Origin: Aquificales bacterium
GTDB lineage: Bacteria; Aquificota; Aquificia; Aquificales; QOAS01
Assembly (NCBI GenBank): GCA_027035985.1
Contig: JALVTI010000114.1
Span: forward strand, 1 to 30,671
Length of the DNA stretch: 30,671 nt
Direction: 5' to 3'
The notes below the pieces were generated by a model. That model made no database searches and had not been told where the DNA came from. It was given only the letters and a program-made list of their open reading frames with translations. This document shows positions 7,991 to 15,615 of the stretch, in pieces. Position 1 is the stretch's first letter, and every line of letters begins with the position of its first letter. The position numbers and the translations under genes were made by a program.

Positions 7991-8716
7991 ATGTGGGTGG
8001 ATATGGAAAACCTCAAAGGGTTTATAGTTCCCGCAATCGACATAAGGGGGGGGAAGGTAGTCCGCCTATACAAAGGCGATTTCGACAGAGAAAGGGTATA
8101 CCACGAAAATCCGGTCGAGCTCGCAAAGCGCTTCAACCGTTTGGGGTTTAAAAGAATTCACGTTGTAGACCTCGACGGGGCTAAGGAGGGGTTGCCCTCA
8201 AACCTCGAAACGATAGCGCGTATAAGGGAGGCTGTATCCTGCGAAGTGGAGGTCGGGGGAGGTATTAGAACCCGCGAAGCGGCTAAAAAACTTCTCGAAG
8301 ATATAGGGGTTGACTACATCGTTGTGGGAACGCTGGCGGTGAGAAAGCCGGAGCTGTTTGCCGAAATAGTGGAGGAATACCCCAATAGGGTCGTTCTATC
8401 CATAGACTCCAAAGGTGGAAAAGTTGCAGTCTCCGGTTGGTTGGAAAAGGCTTCCCAAACCCCCGAAGAGTTCGCAAAGAGGTTTGAAAACCTACCTATA
8501 TGGGGTTACCTCTACACGGTGGTTGAAAGGGATGGAACCCTCGAAGGGGTCGATATAGAACCCTATAAGTCCATTAAAGGGGTGGTAAAAAAACCGGTTC
8601 TCGCAAGTGGAGGTGTAGCCTCCCTCGAGGACGTTAAAAGGCTGGTAGGCGTGGTTGATGGTGTTGTGGTCGGAAGGGCGATATACGAGGGAAGGATAGA
8701 TATAGAAAACCTCTAA
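7991..8716 (+). CDS. hisA: HisA, phosphoribosylformimino-AICAR ribotide isomerase
   Basis: HisA catalyses the Amadori isomerisation of ProFAR to PRFAR, the fourth step of histidine synthesis, in the cytoplasm. The 241-residue (beta/alpha)8 barrel has the catalytic aspartates in VPAIDIRGG (D17) and VVLSIDSKGG (D139). GGGIRT and the phosphate-binding ASGGV and VVGRAIYEG loops are present. Length fits the family. An alternative ATG at 8003 (MENLKGF) is preceded by GGGTGG and may be the true start; the first ATG is only 1 base past the kinase stop codon. No other his gene is in the window. The last 4 bp overlap the convergent lipoprotein gene. Confidence 0.93.
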   Translation: MWVDMENLKGFIVPAIDIRGGKVVRLYKGDFDRERVYHENPVELAKRFNRLGFKRIHVVDLDGAKEGLPSNLETIARIREAVSCEVEVGGGIRTREAAKKLLEDIGVDYIVVGTLAVRKPELFAEIVEEYPNRVVLSIDSKGGKVAVSGWLEKASQTPEEFAKRFENLPIWGYLYTVVERDGTLEGVDIEPYKSIKGVVKKPVLASGGVASLEDVKRLVGVVDGVVVGRAIYEGRIDIENL

Positions 8717-9084
8717 TAGGAAACCTTTATAATTGTTTCCGCCACCGGCTTTTCCTTTTTTATTCCCACCACTTTGAAGGTATAATTTCCCTTCTCCAAA
8801 GGTTTGGGATAGAGATAGTTCCACTCCGGGGTGGTTGCAATCTCCTTCCCATTGAGGAGTATAACCGAATAATCCACCTTTACGGGGAAAGACCAATAAA
8901 GCACCACAACCCCGCTATCACCTATAAGAAATCCCCCCTTCCCTTTGGATAAAGCCTTATTTTCCGCGGAGGATAGGGATTTCACTTTCACCACTTTGTT
9001 GGTAGGCGGAGGAATGGGTGCACTCTTTTTTCCACAGGAGATTAGAAATAGCGAAAAAACTATAAGAGTCAATCCTCGTTGCAT
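8713..9084 (-). CDS. Small outer-envelope lipoprotein, LptM-like N-terminus with a beta-sandwich-like tail
   Basis: The 123-residue product has a lipoprotein signal peptide with lipobox LISC (C17 becomes the lipidated cysteine). CGKKSAPIPPP follows, resembling the CGxKGPLxxPP start of LptM/YifL-type lipoproteins. The rest, with VVVLYWSFP, YSVILLNGKEI and GNYTFKVVGI, looks like a single fibronectin-III-like beta-sandwich. A role at the outer membrane is likely but its function is unknown. Its neighbour on the other side of an 18-bp divergent gap is an LptF/LptG permease, which may be more than chance given the link of LptM to lipopolysaccharide assembly; that connection is inference. Confidence 0.6.
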   Translation of the reverse strand: MQRGLTLIVFSLFLISCGKKSAPIPPPTNKVVKVKSLSSAENKALSKGKGGFLIGDSGVVVLYWSFPVKVDYSVILLNGKEIATTPEWNYLYPKPLEKGNYTFKVVGIKKEKPVAETIIKVSY

Positions 9085-9102
9085 AATTAACTATCATCGC
9101 CT

Positions 9103-10233
9103 ATGAAAAAAACCATCAAATCTTTGGTGGAAACTTTTCCTATATTGCACCGATATTTGGGGTTAAACTTTTTCAAAAACTTTCTAATAATTTTTATCTT
9201 CTTTTCTCTATTGATATTTTTGATTTCTTCTCTCAACTTTTTAAACTTTGTTAAAAGTTTTTCCTCCGAATTAATGTTGGAATATGCCCTGTTTTCTACA
9301 ATTGTCTACACACCTTTATTCGTTCCCATTTTGGAATTGGCGGCGGTTGCAAAAACTATCTATCCTTTTATCGAACGGAAACTAAATTGGAGTATTTTTG
9401 CCGCCGGGATACCCCCAACGAGATTTGTTTTCCCTTTTTTGATAGTTTCCTCTTTTGTTTCCCTCCTCCTAACGCTGCATTTTCAATTTCTTTATCCGAA
9501 AGCGGAGTATATCCAACATTTGGACTACTTAAGGGCAAAAAATAAACCGTTAAATGAGGGTATTGCGGAGAATTTTTGGTTCAAGAACGATAAAGGTTAT
9601 TTCTTACATTTCCAATTAATAGATTTGAAAGGTAAAAAAGCTTTTGATGGTCTTTATTTTAAAGTAAATAAGAATTTCAACCTTCAAAAGGTTGCATATA
9701 TACCCAAAGCCGATTTCAAAATTGATGGAAATATGATAAAAATAGAGGCTAAAAATGTGAATATTTATACTAAAAAAGGTGTAGAAGAAAAAAGTATCCT
9801 GAAATTGAAAATTCCCTATGAAAGAAAACTATTGAAGGTTAAAAAGCCCTCCTATTTTTCCCTTACGGAGTTAAAAGATTTAATATTTTTCTCAAAAAAG
9901 GTGGGAATTAACTACTACCCTTACCTTTGGGAGCTAATAAAAAGGTTAATAGTCCTGGTTCTGTCTATTCTCGTTCCTTCCGTTGCGGGGGTGTATCTCT
10001 TTAGCTCCACAAGATTGGAAACCTTCTTCAAAAGGATAACCCTTCTATTGGTATCCCTAATAGGTTTCTATGTAACCCTTTTATTGTTCCAAACCTTGGT
10101 GTTTAAAAATTCGACCAATCCACTCTATGGGTTAATTTTAATTATACCCTTTGCCGTTTGGCTTCTTGCAATAATAGGAAAGGAAAAAATCAATCAAGTT
10201 TTGATAGAACTTCGGGACCGTTTTCGGTTATAG
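9103..10233 (+). CDS. LptF/LptG-family lipopolysaccharide export permease (YjgP/YjgQ)
   Basis: A 376-residue membrane protein with hydrophobic helices near residues 22-45, 60-80, 100-125 and three more at the C-terminus (about 285-365). A soluble periplasmic beta-rich domain lies between them (about 140-260). This is the LptF/LptG layout: the inner-membrane half of the LptB2FG ABC exporter that pulls lipopolysaccharide out of the bilayer. I cannot tell F from G. The N-terminal HRYLGLNFFKNFLIIFIFFS is typical. The start is only 18 bp from the divergent lipoprotein start, with TTAACTAT upstream and no Shine-Dalgarno sequence. The 3' end overlaps map by 44 bp tail to tail. Composition is A/T-rich compared with its neighbours. 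Confidence 0.8.
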   Translation: MKKTIKSLVETFPILHRYLGLNFFKNFLIIFIFFSLLIFLISSLNFLNFVKSFSSELMLEYALFSTIVYTPLFVPILELAAVAKTIYPFIERKLNWSIFAAGIPPTRFVFPFLIVSSFVSLLLTLHFQFLYPKAEYIQHLDYLRAKNKPLNEGIAENFWFKNDKGYFLHFQLIDLKGKKAFDGLYFKVNKNFNLQKVAYIPKADFKIDGNMIKIEAKNVNIYTKKGVEEKSILKLKIPYERKLLKVKKPSYFSLTELKDLIFFSKKVGINYYPYLWELIKRLIVLVLSILVPSVAGVYLFSSTRLETFFKRITLLLVSLIGFYVTLLLFQTLVFKNSTNPLYGLILIIPFAVWLLAIIGKEKINQVLIELRDRFRL

Positions 10234-10951
10234 CCACGGTGTGTTCGAAGTGGGCGGCGGGCGTTCTGTTCCATGTTATCACCGTCCAACCATCGGACAG
10301 CTCCAAGGTTTTGGCGGTCTTTAGTCCCGCCATCGGTTCGACCGCCAGAACCATACCCTCCTTGAGTTTCATTTTTGGACCCACTCCGGGGCAGTTAGCC
10401 ACAAAGGGCTCCATGTGGAGTTTCCTACCTATTCCGTGTCCCCCGTATTTGCAAATCGGGTAAAGCCTATACCTCTTTAGGGTTTTGTATATCGTTTTAG
10501 CCACATTCTCAAGTTGGTTGCCGGGGTAGAGCTGTTTTATAGCCTCCTCGAGTGCCTTTTCCGTTCCCTCCAAGAGGCGTTCCACATTCTTGTCCACCTC
10601 GCCCACTTTGTAGGTGCGGGCGCTGTCGCCGTAGTATCCGTAATACTCGACCCCGAAATCTATACTGACGATATCGCCCTCCTTTAAGACCCTCTCCTTG
10701 CGGGGAATGCCGTGAACAACCTCCTCATTTACCGACACGCATAGATAGGCGGGAAAACCGCGGTATCCGTAAAATGCGGCGCGGGCGTTTGGATAGTTTT
10801 TCTTAAGCCACTCCCTTACCGCCATCTCCAAATCCCAGGCGGTCGCACCCGGTTTCACAAACTCTTTGAGATATTCGAGGGCTTCCGCCACTATCCTGTT
10901 GGCGGTTCTGACCTTTTCTATCTCCTCCTTCGAAAGAATTTCCACCGTCAT
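10190..10951 (-). CDS. map: Methionine aminopeptidase, type I
   Basis: Map removes the initiator methionine from new proteins. The 253-residue pita-bread fold enzyme shows the full set of metal ligands: D98 (SIDFG), D109 (GDSART), H172 (GHGIG), E205 (AVEPM) and E236 (HFEHT). H80 (VVHG) is the conserved substrate-side histidine. No N-terminal zinc-finger extension is present, as expected for the short bacterial type. It follows the DHH phosphoesterase gene with an ATGA overlap (10948-10951), so the two are translationally coupled. The last 44 bp lie under the end of the LptF/LptG gene. Confidence 0.95.
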   Translation of the reverse strand: MTVEILSKEEIEKVRTANRIVAEALEYLKEFVKPGATAWDLEMAVREWLKKNYPNARAAFYGYRGFPAYLCVSVNEEVVHGIPRKERVLKEGDIVSIDFGVEYYGYYGDSARTYKVGEVDKNVERLLEGTEKALEEAIKQLYPGNQLENVAKTIYKTLKRYRLYPICKYGGHGIGRKLHMEPFVANCPGVGPKMKLKEGMVLAVEPMAGLKTAKTLELSDGWTVITWNRTPAAHFEHTVAITENGPEVLSKLD

Positions 10952-11910
10952 TTTTGCTCTCCTTCGAGGGGTTCGAATTTTACCTCCGAAAGGGGAACCC
11001 TACACCCGGCGGCGTTGTCGTGTCCGCCACCCCCGTTAGCCTGGGCTATCTCCCGAGCCTTTCCAACGTTACTCCTGATGGAGCAGTTGATATAAACACC
11101 GTCCTCTTTGGGTGATACCGAATAGACGCAGGCAACCCCATCGGGGGAGATTTGAGCTAACCTGTTGCCTATATCGGATTGGAATACCGGCGAGTTTACC
11201 GCGTAAAGCTTGTGCCCGCTCGACAGGATTATATAGTGGACGTTGTTGTTTACCAGTCTCTGGACAACGCTCTCTTTAAACTCTATCATCGATTGACCTT
11301 CACGGGCAAACTCCTCTTTGGGAAAGTTTTCAACCAGCTCGAGCAGTTTTTCCACAATTTCGTTGGGTTTCAAAACGTTGAAGACCTTGGCATCTATGGC
11401 GGTTAAAACGTACATGGAGTCGGGAATCTCCCACTTCCATATGTCGCGGTCTTCTATATACCTCATCACCTCGGGGACAAAGCCGTTTAGGATTTCCCAG
11501 ACGAGGTAAGCCGCCGAGTGGTCCATATCGAGGTGCACTTCGAACTTATCCCCAACCTCCTCGGGGATACCTTTTTCGAGAAGCTCTTTAGCCGTTTTGT
11601 GGTGGTCTATAACCACGACCCTATCGATGTTCGGAAATTCCCTTACCACCTCGTAGATTTTTGGAACAAAGATGTCTACCATGTAGAGGACGAACCTATC
11701 TTCGGGATACCTCTGGAGGAGTTCCCTTAAACGGGTGAAGTCGGTGCTGTGGTTGGTCGGTATGGCGTAGAAAGACCCATCGTAGTTGTATATGAGGTCC
11801 TTTTCCTCGTCGTAGAAGAGATTTTTTACCCCGTATTTGTAAACGACACCCGCCAAAGCGCCGTAGCCGTCGGGACAATTCTTGTGGTAGATAACTACAA
11901 CTCTTTCCAT
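10948..11910 (-). CDS. DHH/DHHA1-family phosphoesterase
   Basis: A 320-residue member of the DHH superfamily. Metal-binding motifs visible are YHKNCPDGYGA (D14), MVDIF (D79), VIDHHKT (D102-H103-H104), and the DHHA1 motif NGGGGHDNAAGC near residue 300. Family members hydrolyse short RNA oligonucleotides, pAp or cyclic dinucleotides; the substrate here cannot be assigned. LVWEIL and YIEDRDIWKW occur also in other stand-alone DHH proteins of this subgroup. It is the first gene of a pair with map (4-bp overlap). A terminator for the upstream rhodanese gene lies just before its start, so it probably has its own promoter close to that hairpin. Confidence 0.8.
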   Translation of the reverse strand: MERVVVIYHKNCPDGYGALAGVVYKYGVKNLFYDEEKDLIYNYDGSFYAIPTNHSTDFTRLRELLQRYPEDRFVLYMVDIFVPKIYEVVREFPNIDRVVVIDHHKTAKELLEKGIPEEVGDKFEVHLDMDHSAAYLVWEILNGFVPEVMRYIEDRDIWKWEIPDSMYVLTAIDAKVFNVLKPNEIVEKLLELVENFPKEEFAREGQSMIEFKESVVQRLVNNNVHYIILSSGHKLYAVNSPVFQSDIGNRLAQISPDGVACVYSVSPKEDGVYINCSIRSNVGKAREIAQANGGGGHDNAAGCRVPLSEVKFEPLEGEQK

Positions 11911-11947
11911 AAAACTCTAAAAAGATAAAGCCCCGCCGAAGGCGGGG
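11911..11947 (-). terminator. Rho-independent terminator for the rhodanese gene
   Basis: CCCCGCC (11931-11937), loop GAA and GGCGGGG (11941-11947) form a perfect 7-bp GC stem. Read on the - strand it is followed by CTTTATCTTTTTAGAGTTTT, a T-rich tract. It lies 19 bp past the rhodanese stop codon and just before the DHH gene start, the expected place for a - strand terminator. It is the clearest terminator in the window. Confidence 0.8.
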
Positions 11948-11966
11948 GATAGATGTTTTTGGAAAA

Positions 11967-12332
11967 TTAGGGTCTCTCCAGGGCGGCTATATCGTCGAGA
12001 CCGGCGGCTAGCACCTTGACGTTGTCAAACCCCTTTAACCTCAAGAAAGCGTAGGCTATACCCGCCCTAATCTTACCGGGACAGAAGATTGCTATCGTTT
12101 TGTCCTTAGGCAGTTCCCCGTAGCGGTCGGGAAGCTCGTTTAGGGGGATATGTATGGCGGGACCAATCCTAACGAGGTCTACTTCTTCCTTAGAGCGCAC
12201 GTCGAGGATTACCGCCTTTCCCTCCTTCCACTGCTTGTAAAAGTTTTCCGCGTTCACCTTAAGTTGGTTTGCCAAAAATTCCCTCGTCTTTTGGCGGAGA
12301 ATATCCTCCAAACTTCTTATTTCGTTTCCCAT
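11967..12332 (-). CDS. Single-domain rhodanese-like sulfurtransferase
   Basis: A 121-residue protein with one rhodanese domain. EGKAVILDVRSKEEVDLVRI and HIPLNELPDR are the CH2A/CH2B-type signatures. The active-site loop is FCPGKIRAG, with C84 as the persulfide-forming cysteine. Such proteins move sulfur from thiosulfate or other persulfides to acceptors; the acceptor is unknown. An N-terminal helical stretch of about 30 residues precedes the domain. The ATG ending at 12332 is chosen because AAAGGAGG sits six bases before it; a TTG two codons earlier abuts the Shine-Dalgarno sequence and is unlikely. A clear terminator follows. Confidence 0.85.
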   Translation of the reverse strand: MGNEIRSLEDILRQKTREFLANQLKVNAENFYKQWKEGKAVILDVRSKEEVDLVRIGPAIHIPLNELPDRYGELPKDKTIAIFCPGKIRAGIAYAFLRLKGFDNVKVLAAGLDDIAALERP

Positions 12333-12451
12333 TTTCAACCTCCTTTAAAAGTTTGTTAGTAAATACAGACTTCCTTAGGTTGCTTAAAAGTTTATCCCTT
12401 AAAAGGGTTTTGGAAAAAGACAAACCTCACAGGGAGGAAAAAAACGGTCCA

Positions 12452-12871
12452 CTAAAGGGAGAACAAAAATCTTTTTAAAATCTCACCGTGGTCGAAGACC
12501 AATTTATCCCAGGGAATGTCTTCCAGTCTGTAGACTTTTGCCTCTTTCGCATCGGAAGAAGCCCTCGGTTCGCCGACGGCATGCCCTACAAAAACCACCG
12601 ATACTACGTGAAAACGGGGGTCTCGGTCGGGTTTTGAAAATATCCCCAAAATTTTTTCTATATTGAAATCCAAATTTACTTCCTCTTTTATTTCCCTAAC
12701 AACCGCCTCCTCAACGGTTTCACCCACCTCCACAAATCCCCCCGGCAGGGCTAAACCTATGGGAGGATTTTTTCGCTCTATAAGAACTATACCCTTAAAG
12801 TTTCCTTTCTCGTCAAAGAGTTTAACTATCCCATCAACGGCTAAAAAGGGCGTTTTAGGTTGCCATTTCAT
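12452..12871 (-). CDS. NUDIX hydrolase, ADP-ribose pyrophosphatase-like
   Basis: The 139-residue protein has the Nudix box starting GGFVEVGETVEEA at residue 44 and ending REIKEEVNL at 59-67: G-x5-E-x7-REUxEE is intact, but the usual glycine near the end is asparagine (N66). Downstream, SKPDRDPRFHVVSVVFVG resembles the substrate-side segment of small ADP-ribose pyrophosphatases. It probably cleaves a nucleoside diphosphate linked to another moiety; ADP-ribose is the best guess. It is encoded upstream of the rhodanese gene on the same strand, 119 bp apart, and that gap holds the rhodanese Shine-Dalgarno sequence. The divergent ugd start is 52 bp away. Confidence 0.85.
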   Translation of the reverse strand: MKWQPKTPFLAVDGIVKLFDEKGNFKGIVLIERKNPPIGLALPGGFVEVGETVEEAVVREIKEEVNLDFNIEKILGIFSKPDRDPRFHVVSVVFVGHAVGEPRASSDAKEAKVYRLEDIPWDKLVFDHGEILKRFLFSL

Positions 12872-12923
12872 AAGAGGATAAGGTTAAACCGCCCTCCAAT
12901 AGAATAAACACCTCCGTGGAAAA

Positions 12924-15611
12924 ATGCGTATAGGGGTAATAGGAACTGGATATGTCGGTTTAATTCAGGCGGTAGGTTTGGCGGAGCTCGGGTTTGATGT
13001 GGTTGCCTACGATATAGACCCCCTAAAGATAGAAAAGCTTAAAAGAGGTATCTCCCCCATCTACGAAAAAGACCTCGAAGGTCTTTTAAAGAAAAATCTC
13101 GGAAGACTTTCATTTACTCACAATATAAATGACCTCAAAGGGATAGATGTTTACTTTGTGTGTGTCGGAACACCTCAAGATGAAAAGGGAAAAGCAAACC
13201 TCAACTTCGTCTTTTCCGCGGTGGAAAGTTTAAAACCGCTTTTAAGCGGTAAAGAAATCGTGGTTTTGAAATCGACCGTTCCCGTCGGGACGAATAGAAG
13301 GGTTCAACAGATATTGGGCGACAAAGCCTATGTGGTTTCCAATCCCGAATTTCTGCGCGAGGGTATAGCGGTTTACGACTTCTTCAACCCCGAAAGGGTG
13401 GTTTTAGGGTTTGGAGAGAACTCCCCCGAATGGGTTAAAGAAAAGATTCTTTCCCTATACGGGTATTTCGTCGAAAAGAAGGTTCCCTTTGTGGTTACCA
13501 ATTGGGAAAGCGCCGAGCTTATAAAGTATGCGAGCAACACCTTTTTGGCTATGAAGATATCTTTCGTCAACGAGCTCGCGCGCCTCGCCGAAAAAACGGG
13601 GGCGGACATAAGGGATATAGCCACCGGTATGGGATTGGACTCCCGTATAGGTAAGAAATTCCTAAACGCCGGTATCGGCTGGGGAGGCAGTTGCTTCCAC
13701 CCCAAGGAGGTCGTTTACGTCAAAACCCCCAAAGGTGTAAAAGTTGCCGAGTTCCACCAATTGGAGAAATACGAAAACCTGCCCCTCGAGGTGCTATCTT
13801 GGAACGGAAAAACCTTCTCTTGGAAAAAGCTCAAATACCTCACCCGTAGGTTCTATAGCGGGAACCTCGTAAGGGTAAGGCTACCCCTCGGCAGGGGTGT
13901 GGAGGTTACCGAAGACCACCCTATGGTGGTTTACGAAAACGGACTCCTAAAGCAGGTTTTGGCTAAAGACCTAAAGAGGGGTCAAAAAATCCTTTTACCT
14001 TCGGGCGGTTTGGAAGGCGAAAACCTACTCGAGGTCGACCTCTTTAAACCCCTCTCCCAAAGGGTGGAAAACCTCAAATACAAAAATCCCGCCTTTGTTA
14101 AAAAACACTTCGCCGCCCTAAAGGGGGAAATAGAAGGGCTTTACCGATACCCCTACGAGGTCAAAAGAACGGGTGTCCTAAAGGCAGAGGTTTTGAGGGA
14201 CAAAACCCAACTGTTGGAGGGTGAAAACGGAAGAATCTTTACGGTGGAAAGGAATTCCGTTCCGCAAAGGGTGGTATTGGACGGCGACCTCGCGCGGCTT
14301 TTGGGATATTTCGCCTCCGAAGGGTGGATAAGCGAAGAAAAAACCGCAAAAGGTTATAAACGCTACGAAGTCGGCTTTACCTTCCATAGGGAGGAGACCG
14401 AATACACGGAAGACCTAAAGGGGGTCTTGAGAAAGCTCGGTGTAAACCACACGGAGTTGGTAAAGGAAAACACCCGCTCGGTTGTTGTCAATTCTACACC
14501 CTTTGCGGTTGCCCTAAAGGGGGTCTTCCAAACGGGGACAAACTCCTACGACAAAAGGGTTCCTCCCCAAATATTCGAATCCCCCAAATGGGTGCAGGAG
14601 GAATTTTTAAAGGGACTCTTTAGGGGAGACGGTTCTGTAACGGCTGTAAACGGGGGCAAAAACCTCTATGTGGAATTGGCGACCGTCTCGAAGGAACTGG
14701 CTTACGGTGTATTGCTCCTACTCCAAAACTTAGGCATTTACGCCTCCCTAAAGGTTAAGCGTTTCAACAAATCGAAGGTTGACACCTATTTACTCCGCAT
14801 AAACGGAAAGGAGCAGGTCGAAAGGGTCGGCAAATGGTTCGGCGATAGGTGGAAAGAATACGAAAACACCCTTAAGGGTTACAAAAAAACTATAAATCCC
14901 CCCCATAGGGAAATCTTCGAAAACTACCAACTCTTTGAGGTTTTGGAGGTAGAAAAAGTCCCCTACGAGGGGTTTGTCTACAGCGTGGAAACCGAAAACG
15001 GGCTTTTAATAGCCGGTGGCGGTCTTTTGATTCACAACTGCTTCCCCAAAGATGTCGAAGCACTAATATGGCAGTTTAGGGAGCACGAAGTCGAACCGAA
15101 ACTCCCCAAGGCGACCAAAGAGATAAACGAGGAGCAACTCATATGGTTTTTCAACAAAATAAAACGCCACTACGGGGGGAATATAAGCGGAAAAACCTTT
15201 ACCCTCTTGGGGTTGGCGTTTAAACCGAATACCGACGACCTGAGGGAAAGCCCCGCCCTAAAGCTCGCAGAGCTATTAATCGAAGAGGGTGCATTCGTTA
15301 AGGGTTTCGACTACGTGAAGGGTGCCAGGGAAAACGTCAGAAAACTTGTAGAGGTAAAGGCGTCCACCCGCTACATTTACGGGCTAACCGTCTACGACGA
15401 CCTATACGATACCGTTAGGGACACCGACGGGGTAATAATAGCAGTCGAATACAAGGAGTGGAACAAAGAGAATTGGAACCGCATAGGGGAGTTGGTAAGA
15501 CATAAAGCCCTCTTCGACGGGAGGAATGTAATAGAGAGAGACCTCGCAAGGGAATTAAAAAATAGGGGTTGGCACTACGAGGGGGTTGGATTAATAAAAA
15601 AGGAAAAGTAA
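12924..15611 (+). CDS. ugd: UDP-glucose 6-dehydrogenase interrupted by a LAGLIDADG intein
   Basis: The 895-codon frame is a normal UDP-glucose/nucleotide-sugar dehydrogenase (446 residues after removal of the insert) plus a 449-residue intein. The N-extein has the NAD-binding IGVIGTGYVGL (residues 3-13), YFVCVGTPQDE and VLKSTVPVG. The break falls in the catalytic motif: GWGGS ends the N-extein at 256 and CFPKDVEAL resumes at 706, so the catalytic cysteine is the +1 residue of the splice junction. The C-extein keeps LGLAFKPNTDDLRESPA. The mature enzyme would oxidise UDP-glucose twice to UDP-glucuronate for surface polysaccharides. Activity depends on splicing. It stands alone; TAGAAT lies 22 bases before the ATG. 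It ends 4 bp from the convergent PilY1-like gene. A related sugar substrate such as UDP-ManNAc is less likely but possible. Confidence 0.92.
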   Translation: MRIGVIGTGYVGLIQAVGLAELGFDVVAYDIDPLKIEKLKRGISPIYEKDLEGLLKKNLGRLSFTHNINDLKGIDVYFVCVGTPQDEKGKANLNFVFSAVESLKPLLSGKEIVVLKSTVPVGTNRRVQQILGDKAYVVSNPEFLREGIAVYDFFNPERVVLGFGENSPEWVKEKILSLYGYFVEKKVPFVVTNWESAELIKYASNTFLAMKISFVNELARLAEKTGADIRDIATGMGLDSRIGKKFLNAGIGWGGSCFHPKEVVYVKTPKGVKVAEFHQLEKYENLPLEVLSWNGKTFSWKKLKYLTRRFYSGNLVRVRLPLGRGVEVTEDHPMVVYENGLLKQVLAKDLKRGQKILLPSGGLEGENLLEVDLFKPLSQRVENLKYKNPAFVKKHFAALKGEIEGLYRYPYEVKRTGVLKAEVLRDKTQLLEGENGRIFTVERNSVPQRVVLDGDLARLLGYFASEGWISEEKTAKGYKRYEVGFTFHREETEYTEDLKGVLRKLGVNHTELVKENTRSVVVNSTPFAVALKGVFQTGTNSYDKRVPPQIFESPKWVQEEFLKGLFRGDGSVTAVNGGKNLYVELATVSKELAYGVLLLLQNLGIYASLKVKRFNKSKVDTYLLRINGKEQVERVGKWFGDRWKEYENTLKGYKKTINPPHREIFENYQLFEVLEVEKVPYEGFVYSVETENGLLIAGGGLLIHNCFPKDVEALIWQFREHEVEPKLPKATKEINEEQLIWFFNKIKRHYGGNISGKTFTLLGLAFKPNTDDLRESPALKLAELLIEEGAFVKGFDYVKGARENVRKLVEVKASTRYIYGLTVYDDLYDTVRDTDGVIIAVEYKEWNKENWNRIGELVRHKALFDGRNVIERDLARELKNRGWHYEGVGLIKKEK
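13692..15038 (+). mobile_element. Intein (protein intron) with LAGLIDADG homing endonuclease
   Basis: The element codes for host residues 257-705. It starts with Cys (CFHPKEVVYVKTPKG, block A) and has block B as EVTEDHP (T329, H332). Two LAGLIDADG motifs follow, LARLLGYFASEGW (456-468, acidic residue E466) and FLKGLFRGDG (561-570, acidic residue D569), so both catalytic acids look intact. Block F is FVYSVETENGL and the end is GGGLLIHN followed by Cys706. All residues needed for class 1 splicing are present. The inserted host motif GGS/CFPKD is highly conserved, as usual for intein sites. The first 22 bases match the bases just after the element (15039-15057) at 17 of 19 positions, apart from a 3-base gap. 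Confidence 0.93.
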
Positions 15612-15615
15612 CAAA

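Noticed and set aside
12333..12338. TTG start two codons upstream for the rhodanese gene
   Set aside because: It would touch the GGAGG site directly; the ATG at 12332 has proper spacing.
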